Below the pieces are notes generated by a model that searched no databases, was not told the origin of the DNA, and worked only from the letters and a program-made list of their open reading frames with translations. DNA of 62,337 nt from an uncultured Aquimarina sp. (GTDB taxonomy: Bacteria > Bacteroidota > Bacteroidia > Flavobacteriales > Flavobacteriaceae): assembly GCA_947500505.1 (NCBI GenBank), contig CANMSL010000020.1, forward strand, positions 1 to 62,337, read 5' to 3'. Made by a program: the position numbers and the translations under genes. Below are positions 26,371 to 36,574 of this stretch, one piece after another; position 1 is the stretch's first letter, and every line of letters begins with the position of its first letter.

Positions 26371-27408
26371 TTATATCGAAGGATTATTATGCTGATCTAA
26401 AATTTTAATCATCTTAAATGATTTTAGCAAGTGAAAAAGTCCTGGTATAATTATTGCTCCTCCTATTGTCAAGGAAACACCCAAAACATTAATCACACTG
26501 TCAGGTGCTATATTTTTTAATAAACTAACGCCATGAGTTTCTGTAATAATTATATTAGGAAAATGTGGTATTAAAGCTGCTATCAAAATCAAAAATACCT
26601 GTAACCCGGCAAAAAGTCTGCTCAACACTCTTCTACCTTTTTTTATTGTTAACCATAGCGGTATTAACAACAATCCAGAAATTACCATAGCTGAGACGGC
26701 GTAAAGGTCTTTAATGAATATATTCACGAACATATATTCGTTAACGTATCCGTAAATAAAGGTTAATAACCCAATTACAAATACCACAACAGTTGCAATT
26801 GTGGCTTTCCTAATATAAATATTTTCTTCTCCTTGGACAGATTCTCCTATTAATAAAACCGCAGATAAAAACGCACAAAGCGCCGCAAAAAACAATCCTA
26901 CTAAAAAGCTAAACACATTAAGCCAAGGTTTTACAAAAGCTTCATAAAATGTTAGGTTACTTATGTCATCAGTAAGCTGAATTTTCCCACTAATTAAAGC
27001 TCCAAAAACCATCCCTAAAAAAATCGGAGTGATCAAACTGGAAATTTTAAACATTATGTCATATAATTTTTGAGAATTATCAATTATTGCATCATAATGT
27101 CTAAATACGAAAGCAACGCCTCTTAGTGTAACTCCCAAAAGAACTATTGTCAAAGGAATATGCAGATGCACTACTAATATATTATAATACGCAGGAAACG
27201 CAATCCATAAAATTACAATCAAAATGATGATCCATATATGATTTGCTTCCCATACCGGCCCCATCACACGATAGATTGTCTTTTTGGTGATTTTTTGATT
27301 TTCTTCTGATGAGAATAACTCTACAATACCAGCGCCATAGTCAGCACCTCCTAGAACCACATATAGATATAAAGAAAACATTAAAAAGAATAAAACAACG
27401 TAAAGCAT
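26371..27408 (-). CDS. cydB: Cytochrome bd ubiquinol oxidase subunit II
   Basis: A 345-residue inner-membrane protein with about eight to nine hydrophobic helices. The N-terminus (YVVLGGADYGAGIVELFS) has the conserved GGADYGAG of CydB, followed by VMGPVWEANHIWIIILIVILW. It pairs with CydA to reduce O2 to water at low oxygen or under stress without pumping protons. It starts 7 bases after cydA and forms an operon with it. Confidence 0.96.
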   Translation of the reverse strand: MLYVVLFFLMFSLYLYVVLGGADYGAGIVELFSSEENQKITKKTIYRVMGPVWEANHIWIIILIVILWIAFPAYYNILVVHLHIPLTIVLLGVTLRGVAFVFRHYDAIIDNSQKLYDIMFKISSLITPIFLGMVFGALISGKIQLTDDISNLTFYEAFVKPWLNVFSFLVGLFFAALCAFLSAVLLIGESVQGEENIYIRKATIATVVVFVIGLLTFIYGYVNEYMFVNIFIKDLYAVSAMVISGLLLIPLWLTIKKGRRVLSRLFAGLQVFLILIAALIPHFPNIIITETHGVSLLKNIAPDSVINVLGVSLTIGGAIIIPGLFHLLKSFKMIKILDQHNNPSI

Positions 27409-27415
27409 ATATCAA

Positions 27416-28714
27416 TTATTTTTTAGCATTGAGAACTTTGATCTGACGAATCATTAACCAAGTAACAGCTACTGATAAGGTCAAGTATACCAGAATATAC
27501 ATATAAAAACTAAATACAATTCCTGGCATTGGAGTAACTGCATCTCTAGTTTTCATTATTTTATGAATGATCCATGGTTGTCTCCCTACTTCGGTTACGA
27601 TCCAACCTGCTTCTAATGCAATAAATCCTAAAGGAGCCAATGCTACAAAAAACAACCAATACTTCTTATTTTTAAACCATTGTTTCTTTTTTAAAGAAAT
27701 AAAATATAACAATCCGGCTAACATCAACATACCTCCGATTCCTACCATAGTTTGAAAAGCGTAATGAACAATCGGTACATTGGGTCGTTCATCTTCGGGA
27801 AAATCATTTAACCCTTTGACCTCTGCATCAAAATCACCAAATGCTAAAAACGACAACATTCCTGGAATCGCTATTTTGTAATTGACCTCTTGTGTTTTGG
27901 GATTCACTATACCTCCTATATACAATGGAGCTCCTCTTTCTGTGTTATAATGTGCCTCCATAGCGGCCAGTTTAACCGGTTGTCTCTCAGCGATATTTTT
28001 CGCTGAAATATCACCACTTAGGGGTTGTAATATCGCTGCAATAGCTCCGAAAGTTACTGCTATGTTAAACGCTTTTGTATGTAAGTCTACTCTTTTACCC
28101 TTATACACTTGATAGGCGTGAATACCGGCAACAGCAAAACCAGTAGCAGTAAATGCAGCTAAGGTCATATGCAATGCTTGTGTAAACCAAGCTGGATTTA
28201 GCATTGCTTGTACCGGATCAATATTTAAAAACTGTCCGTCTATATAATCAAATCCACTAGGGGAATTCATCCAACCGTTTGCCGCTACTACTAAAATTCC
28301 TGAAGCCACTCCTGATAATCCAATAATAACACCTGTAAACCAATGAAATTTTTCGGGTAGTTTGTTCCAACCATACAGGTAAAATCCCAGTGCAATTGCT
28401 TCTATAAAAAAAGCCGCTCCTTCGAGCGAAAACGGCATTCCGATAATTGGTCCGGCGTGTTTCATAAATTCGGGCCATAATAATCCCAATTCAAAGGATA
28501 AGGCAGTACCGGAAACAGCACCGGTAACAAAAAAAATTGCAACACCTTTTTGCCAGGCTTTGGTTAACGTTAAATACACCTGATTTTTAGTTTTCAACCA
28601 TTTATAATGTGATACCACCATAAAAAAAGGCATCACCATACCAATACAAGCAAAAACAATGTGAAATATCAGGGTAAATGCCATTTGGAGTCTTGCTGCA
28701 TCAAGGTTTTCCAT
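27416..28714 (-). CDS. cydA: Cytochrome bd ubiquinol oxidase subunit I
   Basis: A 432-residue haem-carrying subunit. Conserved features are an early His haem ligand (LIFHIVFACIGMVMP), the helix ending in FELGLLWPEFM, GFYLYGWNKLPEKFHWFTG, and the Q-loop and haem motif AGWIVTEVGRQPWIIH near residue 375. It is shorter than E. coli CydA (about 520) because it has a short Q-loop, the form usual in this phylum. It is the first gene of cydAB and is divergent from the TPR kinase. Confidence 0.97.
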   Translation of the reverse strand: MENLDAARLQMAFTLIFHIVFACIGMVMPFFMVVSHYKWLKTKNQVYLTLTKAWQKGVAIFFVTGAVSGTALSFELGLLWPEFMKHAGPIIGMPFSLEGAAFFIEAIALGFYLYGWNKLPEKFHWFTGVIIGLSGVASGILVVAANGWMNSPSGFDYIDGQFLNIDPVQAMLNPAWFTQALHMTLAAFTATGFAVAGIHAYQVYKGKRVDLHTKAFNIAVTFGAIAAILQPLSGDISAKNIAERQPVKLAAMEAHYNTERGAPLYIGGIVNPKTQEVNYKIAIPGMLSFLAFGDFDAEVKGLNDFPEDERPNVPIVHYAFQTMVGIGGMLMLAGLLYFISLKKKQWFKNKKYWLFFVALAPLGFIALEAGWIVTEVGRQPWIIHKIMKTRDAVTPMPGIVFSFYMYILVYLTLSVAVTWLMIRQIKVLNAKK

Positions 28715-28925
28715 AGAAAATTTTTAGTGAAAGAATATGACTCTAATTACCTTATAAAGATACAACTCAAAGATGGTTTTAAGAAAGAAAAAAGCAGGTG
28801 TTTTTTTGTTATTTTCAGAACTAAACAATAAATTTCCATTTGATATAAAACTACTCATCTTCCTATTAAATTATTTCATTAGATTGAGATTTAATGATGT
28901 TAAGTTTTATTAAATTTAAGTTTCA

Positions 28926-28958
28926 TTGATAAACTTAATTACGGAATCTTTACCTTCG
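28926..28958 (+). promoter_or_regulatory. Candidate promoter of TPR kinase operon
   Basis: TTG (28926-28928), 22 bases, then TACCTTCG (28951-28958), one base off TAnnTTTG. The ATG follows 37 bases later. Confidence 0.45.
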
Positions 28959-28995
28959 TGGATAGAACCAACTTATTATAGTAATATCTACACAA

Positions 28996-30909
28996 ATGAA
29001 GATCATACGCCTCAGAAAAACTTTTGTTTATGTATTTCTATGGAGCATTTTCATTTGTTTTGGGCAGGAATCAGCGAACCTACAACTCGATCGTGCGATT
29101 GATTCTTTGGATATTAACCCCACATATTCATATACTGTTTTATCCAAAATTTCGAAGCACAAGAATTATCAAGATTCTATCAGAGCAAAAGCAAAACTTT
29201 ATTTGGGAACTTATTTCAATTCTACTGGCGTGGTGGATTCCTCTATGTATTATACCAGGGCGTCTTTAATCCATCTTAGAAACAAAAAACACTTAGCCAA
29301 GGCATATCGATTATTAGGATCTAGTTTTCGCAGGAGTGGTCAAATGGATAACGCCATAGAAATACTATATCGAAGTCTTAAAATTTCTGAAGAAATAGAT
29401 TATCAGGAAATGATTGTTAAAATAAAGTCTGATTTAGGATTAGTATATGCCAATAAAAAAGAATATGACAAAGCGATCCGCTTTTTAGAAGAAAGCATCA
29501 ATAAGGCAGAAAATGAACAGGCAATTTATGGTAATTATGTAAATATCGGAGCTATCTATTTTCTAAAAAAAGATTTTAAAAATGCTGAAGAATATTTTCT
29601 AAAAGCATTTAAAATGGTTCCGCCAGAAAAGGATCCAAAGGTATCTGCCACTATCGCTTTAAATTTAGGATCCGTTCTGTATGAAGCTAAAAAATATGAT
29701 CAGGCGATCGATTATTATGATAAAAGTAAAAAGATTGCAGACGAATATGGTTTTGTAGATAAAAGTTTAAATGCGATTGCTCACAAAGCACTTGTAGTAG
29801 GTATATTGGGAAATTATTCTGAAGCAATACAAGTTCTCAATAATTCGATAGCAAAAGCTGAAGAAATTTCTAATTTGGAAATACAAAAAAATATTTATGA
29901 AAATCTAGCAATTGTATATAAAAAAGCAAAGGATTACAAAGCATCCAACGAAGCTCTAATTCAATATCACATCTTTAGGGACTCACTAAATAATAGGAAG
30001 CAAAAGAAAGAGATAACCGAACTGGAAGTAAAATATGAAACTGCGACCAAAGAGAAAGAAATTCTAGAGCTTAAAGAAAATCAGTTATTAAAAGATTCAG
30101 AAATTAAAAGGCAACAATTGTTAAAGCGGTTCTATATTTTTGCTTTTATATCGGTTCTTATTCCGATTCTTGGATTACTTCTTGTTTACTATCAAAAACT
30201 ACGAGTAAAAAATAAATACAATGCTCAAAAAGAAGAAATTAATAAACAAAAAATCGCTTCTTTCTTAAAAGAACAGGAATTAAAACTTGCGAATACTTAC
30301 GTAATTGCTCAGAATGAAGAGCGTAGCAGAATTGCCAGAGAATTACATGATAGTATTGGTGGTAGTCTGGCGGCTATAAAGCTCCAGATGAAAGATATCC
30401 AAAAAGATGAAGACATTCAGAAAACAATCATCAATCAACTGGATGACACCTATGAACAAGTCCGGGAAATATCACATAATCTTATCCCGAAAAAAATTAG
30501 TCAGACAGCATTTGCAAATTACATCACGGATTATATCAAGACTATAGAAAAAGTGACAGAACCGGAAATTACTTTTATACCACACCCTGAAGAAAAAATT
30601 AATGTTATAGATGATAATCAGAAGGTTGAAATCTTTAAAATCATTCAGGAGTTAATTACAAACGCATTAAAACATGCGAAAGCCAAAGTAATTGAGATCT
30701 GTCTAAATGTATATAATGACTCTATAGAGATTATTTTTGAAGATGACGGCATCGGTTTCGATGTTAAAAAAACAAACAACGGAATTGGTTTACAAAATAT
30801 AAAAAAGCGCTTGTCGTTATTAAAAGCAACAATTGATATCGATTCTACAATTAATAGAGGAACGGCAATACGTATTGAAATTCCTACCATACTAAATGAC
30901 AAAAAATAA
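28996..30909 (+). CDS. TPR sensor histidine kinase (NarX/LiaS type)
   Basis: A 637-residue membrane kinase. A signal peptide (VYVFLWSIFICFGQ, about residue 25) is followed by a periplasmic array of about six TPR repeats (residues about 60-345). A coiled coil and a single TM helix (FYIFAFISVLIPILGLLLVYY, about 378-398) come next. The cytoplasmic HisKA_3 domain has phospho-acceptor His451 in EERSRIARELHDSIGG, and the HATPase_c domain shows ELITNALKHAKAK and NGIGLQNIKKRL. The next gene is its LuxR-type response regulator, with a 14-base overlap, so they form a two-component pair. The signal is unknown; TPR kinases of this type are common in flavobacteria. Confidence 0.94.
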   Translation: MKIIRLRKTFVYVFLWSIFICFGQESANLQLDRAIDSLDINPTYSYTVLSKISKHKNYQDSIRAKAKLYLGTYFNSTGVVDSSMYYTRASLIHLRNKKHLAKAYRLLGSSFRRSGQMDNAIEILYRSLKISEEIDYQEMIVKIKSDLGLVYANKKEYDKAIRFLEESINKAENEQAIYGNYVNIGAIYFLKKDFKNAEEYFLKAFKMVPPEKDPKVSATIALNLGSVLYEAKKYDQAIDYYDKSKKIADEYGFVDKSLNAIAHKALVVGILGNYSEAIQVLNNSIAKAEEISNLEIQKNIYENLAIVYKKAKDYKASNEALIQYHIFRDSLNNRKQKKEITELEVKYETATKEKEILELKENQLLKDSEIKRQQLLKRFYIFAFISVLIPILGLLLVYYQKLRVKNKYNAQKEEINKQKIASFLKEQELKLANTYVIAQNEERSRIARELHDSIGGSLAAIKLQMKDIQKDEDIQKTIINQLDDTYEQVREISHNLIPKKISQTAFANYITDYIKTIEKVTEPEITFIPHPEEKINVIDDNQKVEIFKIIQELITNALKHAKAKVIEICLNVYNDSIEIIFEDDGIGFDVKKTNNGIGLQNIKKRLSLLKATIDIDSTINRGTAIRIEIPTILNDKK

Positions 30910-31549
30910 TAAATACAAATTAGTAGTAGCTGACGACCACAAAATGTTTTTAGATGGTTTGTTGAGTATCATTTCTCATGAATCTGATTACGAGATTGTA
31001 TATACAGCTAGTAACGGTTTGGATCTTAAAAAGTATTTAGATATTAATACTTCGGATCAAATTGACTTGGCTATATTAGACATCAATATGCCAAAAATGG
31101 ATGGAATCATGCTTAATCAATATATTAAAGAACATCATCCTTCTATAAAAACACTAATCGTTAGCATGTTATCAGATCCGCAAAAAATTTATGAATTAAC
31201 ACAAGATCAGGTAAATGGTTATATCCCCAAAAATGCAAAGAAAGAAGAACTTTTGAAAGCAATTGAAACCATCCTAAACGGCACCAATTACTTTTCGGAT
31301 AGTATAAAAGAAGCCTATACAAGAAGCATTTTTGAGCAAAAGCAAAATAGTGAAATAGTATTGAGTAAAAGAGAAAAAGAAATACTTCAATTGATTGCCA
31401 AAGAATACACCACACAAGAAATTGCAGATAAGCTTTTTTTAAGCAAATATACGATAGAAGGATACCGTACCAGTTTGATTTCTAAACTCAGTGTAAAAAA
31501 CGTTGTAGGCTTGGCTAAATATGCAATCAAGATGGGGTTGGTGGATTGA
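30896..31549 (+). CDS. LuxR/NarL-type response regulator
   Basis: A 217-residue regulator. The receiver domain has ADDHKMFLDGL, phospho-acceptor Asp62 in LAILDINMPKMDGI, and the Lys region GYIPKNAKKEE. The LuxR-type HTH (about 150-215) contains LSKREKEILQLIAKEYTTQE and IADKLFLSKYTIEGYRTSLI. It overlaps the kinase gene by 14 bases and is surely its partner. The downstream 486 bases hold no obvious target. Confidence 0.95.
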   Translation: MTKNNKYKLVVADDHKMFLDGLLSIISHESDYEIVYTASNGLDLKKYLDINTSDQIDLAILDINMPKMDGIMLNQYIKEHHPSIKTLIVSMLSDPQKIYELTQDQVNGYIPKNAKKEELLKAIETILNGTNYFSDSIKEAYTRSIFEQKQNSEIVLSKREKEILQLIAKEYTTQEIADKLFLSKYTIEGYRTSLISKLSVKNVVGLAKYAIKMGLVD

Positions 31550-32035
31550 AATCTGCCTCAAAATTTCTGTAGTAATATCCTCTCAACTACAAGGTTTTCA
31601 AATAAAACAAATCACAAATTTCTGGTGGCTATTGCGTAATCCCTTTTCATTTAGTACTAATAATATTACTTTAGATTGATAAAGACGACGCCTTCCCAAT
31701 TGAAAATATTGTCGCTTTTCATATTCCGGATAATCAGATAAGATCAAAATAAATTGCGTAAACAATATGCTTATAACATTGGTTTGATCTAAGGTAAGGA
31801 AAGCCTTAGTAAAAAAATAATATGTTTTTCATCGATTTTGGTAGTAAGCATTTCATTTACTTGTAGCCTTCCCTAAAAATGTGTTATCTCTTACCCAAAA
31901 ACAGCGTTTATAATTACCTAAAATATCGATGTTTTTGCATAAAAATACACAGAAAATGGTATTATAATTTATAAATCAATATTCTAAATATTTGCTAACT
32001 CCACTCCTTCCTCATAATTTACCAATCTTATTTAT
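31550..32035. other. Gene-free region between two convergent units
   Basis: The 486 bases have no credible open frame. A weak 6-bp hairpin (CTAAGG at 31789-31794 with CCTTAG at 31804-31809) followed by A-rich sequence is the only structure seen. Confidence 0.45.
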
Positions 32036-32902
32036 TTAGCCATCAAAATCACCACAATCAAATGATTTGAATTTATCTGGTTGCGATGTAAATACTTTTT
32101 TTAAATCATTACCTATAAAAGTTTTAGGAAGTTCACCTTCTATTTCTAATTTATATATGGGAAGATCTTTAATTTTACTGAAGATAAAATTAATGGAAGT
32201 ACTGGTAGTGAATTTTATTTTTCCAGTACTATTTTCAGTATTAATGATTTCATATGTATAAGAATGCTCTAGATTATTTGGAACTTTACCAGTATCACAA
32301 TAGTTAAATACAATAATTTCCATTAGTTTTTTATCTATATAGAATGAAGGTGCATCGCAATAACATACAGTAGAAAAATCTAGTTCATATCTTTCGTATG
32401 GATTAGAAATTGTATCACTAATAAAAGATAAACCTACAAGTTTGGAGTTCATTATTTCTTCAAAATAAATAGTGTCTCCAAAGGTTTTTTTAGAGAAATT
32501 TTTCACTTCACCTTGTACCAAATAGCTATAGTTTCTTTCGATTTCGATATATATATTATCTTCTTTATCAAGAGTTTCATAAATACCGTCTATTTTGTTT
32601 TGAATTGATTTTATTGTAGAGTTTTCTAAATTAATTATAATTTCTTTTTCGGAAACTTCTTGTTGTTTACCATTGACATGAGATATCACTTCAAAGAATA
32701 TTTTCACGTTAGAGTTACTTTTAACAATATCTTTTTCGACATATGTTATAGCACATCCCGATCCACAACTAAGAACAAATGATTTTTTAGTAGATACTTT
32801 ATTTTCATAATTATCAGCTTCTTTTACTTTATTAACATTGTTCTTACAATCAAAAAATAAAAAGCTTAAAACGAGTAAAAAAAATAAAAGATTTTTGTTC
32901 AT
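32036..32902 (-). CDS. Lipoprotein, candidate immunity protein
   Basis: A 288-residue protein with a lipoprotein-like signal peptide (FFLLVLSFLFFDCKNN, Cys at about residue 19). No domain is recognised in the mature part, which has a CGSGC segment and beta-rich charged stretches. It starts 4 bases after the stop of the 852-residue peptidoglycan-targeting candidate and is the last gene of the VgrG island. The position and the predicted periplasmic or outer-membrane site suit an immunity protein against a cell-wall toxin. That function is inference. Confidence 0.65.
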   Translation of the reverse strand: MNKNLLFFLLVLSFLFFDCKNNVNKVKEADNYENKVSTKKSFVLSCGSGCAITYVEKDIVKSNSNVKIFFEVISHVNGKQQEVSEKEIIINLENSTIKSIQNKIDGIYETLDKEDNIYIEIERNYSYLVQGEVKNFSKKTFGDTIYFEEIMNSKLVGLSFISDTISNPYERYELDFSTVCYCDAPSFYIDKKLMEIIVFNYCDTGKVPNNLEHSYTYEIINTENSTGKIKFTTSTSINFIFSKIKDLPIYKLEIEGELPKTFIGNDLKKVFTSQPDKFKSFDCGDFDG

Positions 32903-32906
32903 AATT

Positions 32907-35465
32907 TTAGCTATTTATATTTTCTTTCGATGTTATAAGTAAAGTTTTGATTTCATCTGGTCCGATATGAGCTCTATTGCCTCCGATACCGTCATAATAC
33001 GATTGTCCATTTGTTGATATGCTCCCATTTGCTAATCTTCGCCCAATTTCTACACCAATACTAGCCCATTCTTTTGCACAGGCATACATAGCATCTTCAA
33101 CAGAACCACTACCTTCTAAAAAGTTAATTATTGCTTTTCTACCTCCTTTTAAATCAATTAGATATTCATTAAACAATCTATCTTGCATTGCTTCATCATA
33201 TTTATCATTTACATTTAATCCGAGCATTCCTACACCTTCAATTAATGTTTCTGGCACAATCTGATAACGTCCAGTGGCAAATAATACAGAAGTGTCTCTT
33301 TGTAAAGCCATTACTTCAGCAATAGTCATATCAACAATTGTATAACTTCTGACCATCGGATAATCGTTTCTACCCCTTCTTCTATTACAAAGGTTATAAT
33401 TATTTTGAGATTCTTTTAATGCAATTCTGTTTCCAAATGGACTGTGTGCCCAATCATTAAATGCTTTCCCTTCTCCAAATGTATTTTCATAACCTTCTCT
33501 TAAAATTGGTAAAGGATCTTTCAAATCTGCACGTCGTCTAAACGGGCTGCTTCCATTTGATAAAGATTTTGACAGATCATAACCTTCCTCGCCACTATAA
33601 TATTCGAAGTGAATCATATATATACTATATCCAGTAACTATTCTATTATGAATTCCTCTTAAAAAACCAGTTTTTCCTAAGATTGTACCTTGTTCAACTT
33701 TTTGGTTTACTACAACTTCTACAGTGCTATTTTCTACTTCTCCATACCTAATAATAAACTTTCTTCCATCATTTGTTTCATGTAATATGGTAATGGCGCC
33801 TGTACCATAAGCAAAATTTGTCGAAATATTCAAAACTACTCCACCAGCTATTGCAACCATAGTCGTAAGTGGTTCTGTATACAAATCTCTTCCAGCGTGT
33901 TTTCTGGAACCCCTTCTATTCGAACGAAATGTAGTTTGATTGCTACCCTGATCTGCAGCCCAATAATAATTTTTATGGATTCCTTCTATATCATTGAGAG
34001 GTTTAATCAATAAAGGAAATATAATGTTTTTATTCTTTCCTATCCTAAAATACGAACTATTATCATTTTCTTTGTCTTTACTTTCATTTAAAAACTCTTT
34101 ATTATGTTCCTCTTCTCCCCTATAAGCTTGTGCTTTAAGCCATAAAAATTCGGTTTGTGAGCCTTTTTTGTATTTTGGAAACACAAATGAAGTGGTATTA
34201 TTGTATGTAGCACCCTCAACAAGATGCTCTATAATATCTTCTTTTTTAACGAAATGATTAGGTGCCAAAGCATTATTACTTCGCTTTTGTATTGTAGTCG
34301 CAATAGTATTTGCATCACCTGTTACTGTAAACTTACCTTGTACTTGATACGTATGCATGCCATCTTCTGATCCTCCATTTAATTTTTCTGTCCAAGTTTT
34401 TAAATCTTCAGCCGATTTAGGTCGTAACTTTATTTTCTTTTTGGCAATTCCTTCCTCTACAATCGCCTTAATTTCGGTAATCTCATTTTCTTCTGCATCT
34501 TCTCGTTTTGTTTCGCTCTCCTGACTGGTTTGCGGTGAATCAGATGTCTCAATTTCAGAAGTTCCTGAATCTGTAGTTGCTTGATGAGTAGTTTCAGTAC
34601 TTTCTGATTCAGAATTTATAACTGAACTGGTTTCTTCATTCATTTTTTCTTCATTGCGTGTATGCGTTTTATTTTCTTTAGACTCTTCTTCTTTCTCAGG
34701 AATCTCTAAAACAGGCAATGGTGCATCTTTTTTAACTAATAATTCTTCTTTTTCTTGTATGGTAATCGTAATCGTTTCCTCATCCAGATTAGTCGTTTTT
34801 GCCACAATGAATACTTCACTACTAAGAGGAGCACTATCAATTTTTTCGTATTCAGGAGTCATTTTAAAGGTAATAAAACTGATGGCATCACCTTTATTGT
34901 AAACATCTTTATCGATGGAGTTTAAAATAGCTTCTTTCGTTGTAAACTCCTTCTTAGCATTTAAAATACTCCTTGTCTTTTCTAAGATATAATTGGCATC
35001 TCCATCTTTATTCCCTTGATTTTCTGGGTAGTTTTTATTGTTTCCAAATCTATATTCATCATAGGTTCCTGCTACTTCTTCTCCTTTTTCCACAAATATT
35101 TCTTTCGCAAAATAAGCATCATTGATACCATCATTTTTGGCATCATTAGCCGCCGTTGAATTATCTGCCAGTTCCTCTGTCTGTTCTTCTTGATCAGAAG
35201 ATGCTTCTTCGGTTGCTTCTCCATCTGTTTCTGGTTCCTCGTTCACGGTTCCCTGACTATCGGGAATTAGATTTTCTGGTCTTGCTTCAGGACGCACAGC
35301 AGGTTCTGTATCTATTCCTTCTAAAACCTCATCTATTTCTGCAGCCATATCCGAATCCGGAACAGGAATATCAGGTGTTGATGGAATTAATACTTCTCTT
35401 ATATTCGGGTACGCTAACACTCCCACCAAAGCTACTACAGCCACTACTGCTATTAATATTAACAT
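32907..35465 (-). CDS. Membrane-anchored M23-like and lysozyme-like protein, candidate effector
   Basis: An 852-residue multidomain protein. An N-terminal TM segment (LILIAVVAVVALVGVLAYP) is followed by an acidic and Ser/Thr-rich region with low complexity (about 35-100 and 240-345). An M23-like fold lies at about 515-640, with zinc-ligand candidates His523 and Asp527 in KHAGRDLYTEP and His619 in YMIHFEYY. The first His of the usual HxH is Met and the Y-x-H site reads RYGEV, so the two catalytic His are missing. A C-terminal lysozyme-like domain follows (about 670-835: candidate catalytic Glu685 in ALKESQNNYN, then FATGRYQIVPETL). Domain content and position next to a VgrG and a PAAR-like gene suggest a peptidoglycan-degrading secreted effector. 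A housekeeping wall enzyme is the alternative. Confidence 0.75.
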   Translation of the reverse strand: MLILIAVVAVVALVGVLAYPNIREVLIPSTPDIPVPDSDMAAEIDEVLEGIDTEPAVRPEARPENLIPDSQGTVNEEPETDGEATEEASSDQEEQTEELADNSTAANDAKNDGINDAYFAKEIFVEKGEEVAGTYDEYRFGNNKNYPENQGNKDGDANYILEKTRSILNAKKEFTTKEAILNSIDKDVYNKGDAISFITFKMTPEYEKIDSAPLSSEVFIVAKTTNLDEETITITIQEKEELLVKKDAPLPVLEIPEKEEESKENKTHTRNEEKMNEETSSVINSESESTETTHQATTDSGTSEIETSDSPQTSQESETKREDAEENEITEIKAIVEEGIAKKKIKLRPKSAEDLKTWTEKLNGGSEDGMHTYQVQGKFTVTGDANTIATTIQKRSNNALAPNHFVKKEDIIEHLVEGATYNNTTSFVFPKYKKGSQTEFLWLKAQAYRGEEEHNKEFLNESKDKENDNSSYFRIGKNKNIIFPLLIKPLNDIEGIHKNYYWAADQGSNQTTFRSNRRGSRKHAGRDLYTEPLTTMVAIAGGVVLNISTNFAYGTGAITILHETNDGRKFIIRYGEVENSTVEVVVNQKVEQGTILGKTGFLRGIHNRIVTGYSIYMIHFEYYSGEEGYDLSKSLSNGSSPFRRRADLKDPLPILREGYENTFGEGKAFNDWAHSPFGNRIALKESQNNYNLCNRRRGRNDYPMVRSYTIVDMTIAEVMALQRDTSVLFATGRYQIVPETLIEGVGMLGLNVNDKYDEAMQDRLFNEYLIDLKGGRKAIINFLEGSGSVEDAMYACAKEWASIGVEIGRRLANGSISTNGQSYYDGIGGNRAHIGPDEIKTLLITSKENINS

Positions 35466-35484
35466 ATTAAAATATTTTAATGAA

Positions 35485-36567
35485 TCATAATATAAGATCT
35501 ATAGATACTTCCTCAAAATGTATATTGGAGTACCAATTAAAATCCCCTCCTAACTCGTGATCTTTTCTATAGTTTTGATAACTAGCAGAAGTAATTTTGA
35601 AACTCTCATTATTTATGATAGGTTCTCTGCTAAAAACAACTTTTTCCTTATCTATAACTTCACAATAGCTTAATGAAACCTCGTCATTGTATTCGCTAAA
35701 CCCAAATTGATCTTTTAGATAAAAACCTAAACGTTCTACACGTATCCCTAAGTGAGTTTTTTTCTTGATTATTTTACCCAAAGCGATTACTCGTAAATAA
35801 CAATCGGAGAATAATAAACCATCCATTTCATCGTCTATCCCATTAACCAATTGTTTTTGTAATTGTGCTTCATAAAAATAAAACGTATCAAATACGGGTA
35901 CCAACAAATCATTAGAATCTGTAAACTTATAATCTGTATTCCCGAAAGAATATGCTATCTCTTGTGTGTTTATATCTATAAACTTTTGCAACTGATTAGC
36001 CAATGATTTTTTGACATCATTTCTATTCGCTGTAGATATTAGAGTAATAATCTTCTCTAAATGTTTTTGATATATATATTTGAAATTAGAAGAATTATGT
36101 AATAAAACAGTAAAATCAATAAGATTAATAACCGGTTCAGCTATGTCTGCATTATCTTCTGCTGGTAAACGAAACCACATACTGTGAGCTTTTTTAGCCT
36201 GTTTATACCCCGCTATTTCCAGTAACTCAGGTATATACTTTATAAAATGCACCCTATATGGATTAGGAATTTCATTTTCTTCATCTCCAATACAAATTGA
36301 AAAATAAAAATCTATACGAATAGGCAATGAATCACTGCTATTATTTAAATATTTTGCAACTCTTGTGTAATACCAATAGTCAACATCTAAAAAATAAGCA
36401 TTTTTTTTTGGTTTTATCTTAAAGGAATCTGATGTATAAATCAATTTTTTATCCGAGTTTATATCCGGATTTTTAGCATAGGCTTTTATAATATATTGCT
36501 TTTGCTTAATTTCTAATTCTGGAAAGAAATTTAGAGTTATCCTATTTGTTTCAAACTGAAGTATCAT
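35485..36567 (-). CDS. Unknown protein of VgrG island
   Basis: A 360-residue protein with no recognised domain, signal peptide or TM segment. It has a C-terminal region ending GGDFNWYSNIHFEEVSIDLIL. The frame is open further upstream to 36636, but that would overlap the DUF4280 gene by 62 bases. The ATG at 36567, 7 bases after that gene's stop, gives MILQFETNRITLNFFPELE and is preferred. Its tight placement between the PAAR-like gene and the candidate effector suggests an adaptor, chaperone or effector-linked role; inference only. Confidence 0.75.
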   Translation of the reverse strand: MILQFETNRITLNFFPELEIKQKQYIIKAYAKNPDINSDKKLIYTSDSFKIKPKKNAYFLDVDYWYYTRVAKYLNNSSDSLPIRIDFYFSICIGDEENEIPNPYRVHFIKYIPELLEIAGYKQAKKAHSMWFRLPAEDNADIAEPVINLIDFTVLLHNSSNFKYIYQKHLEKIITLISTANRNDVKKSLANQLQKFIDINTQEIAYSFGNTDYKFTDSNDLLVPVFDTFYFYEAQLQKQLVNGIDDEMDGLLFSDCYLRVIALGKIIKKKTHLGIRVERLGFYLKDQFGFSEYNDEVSLSYCEVIDKEKVVFSREPIINNESFKITSASYQNYRKDHELGGDFNWYSNIHFEEVSIDLIL

Positions 36568-36574
36568 AACTATA

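Noticed and set aside
26003..26408. Short plus-strand frames over the tandem repeat and tRNA
   Set aside because: They repeat the same peptide because of the tandem duplication and run antisense through tRNA-Pro (giving the typical REDSNLRSLV peptide of misread tRNA genes).
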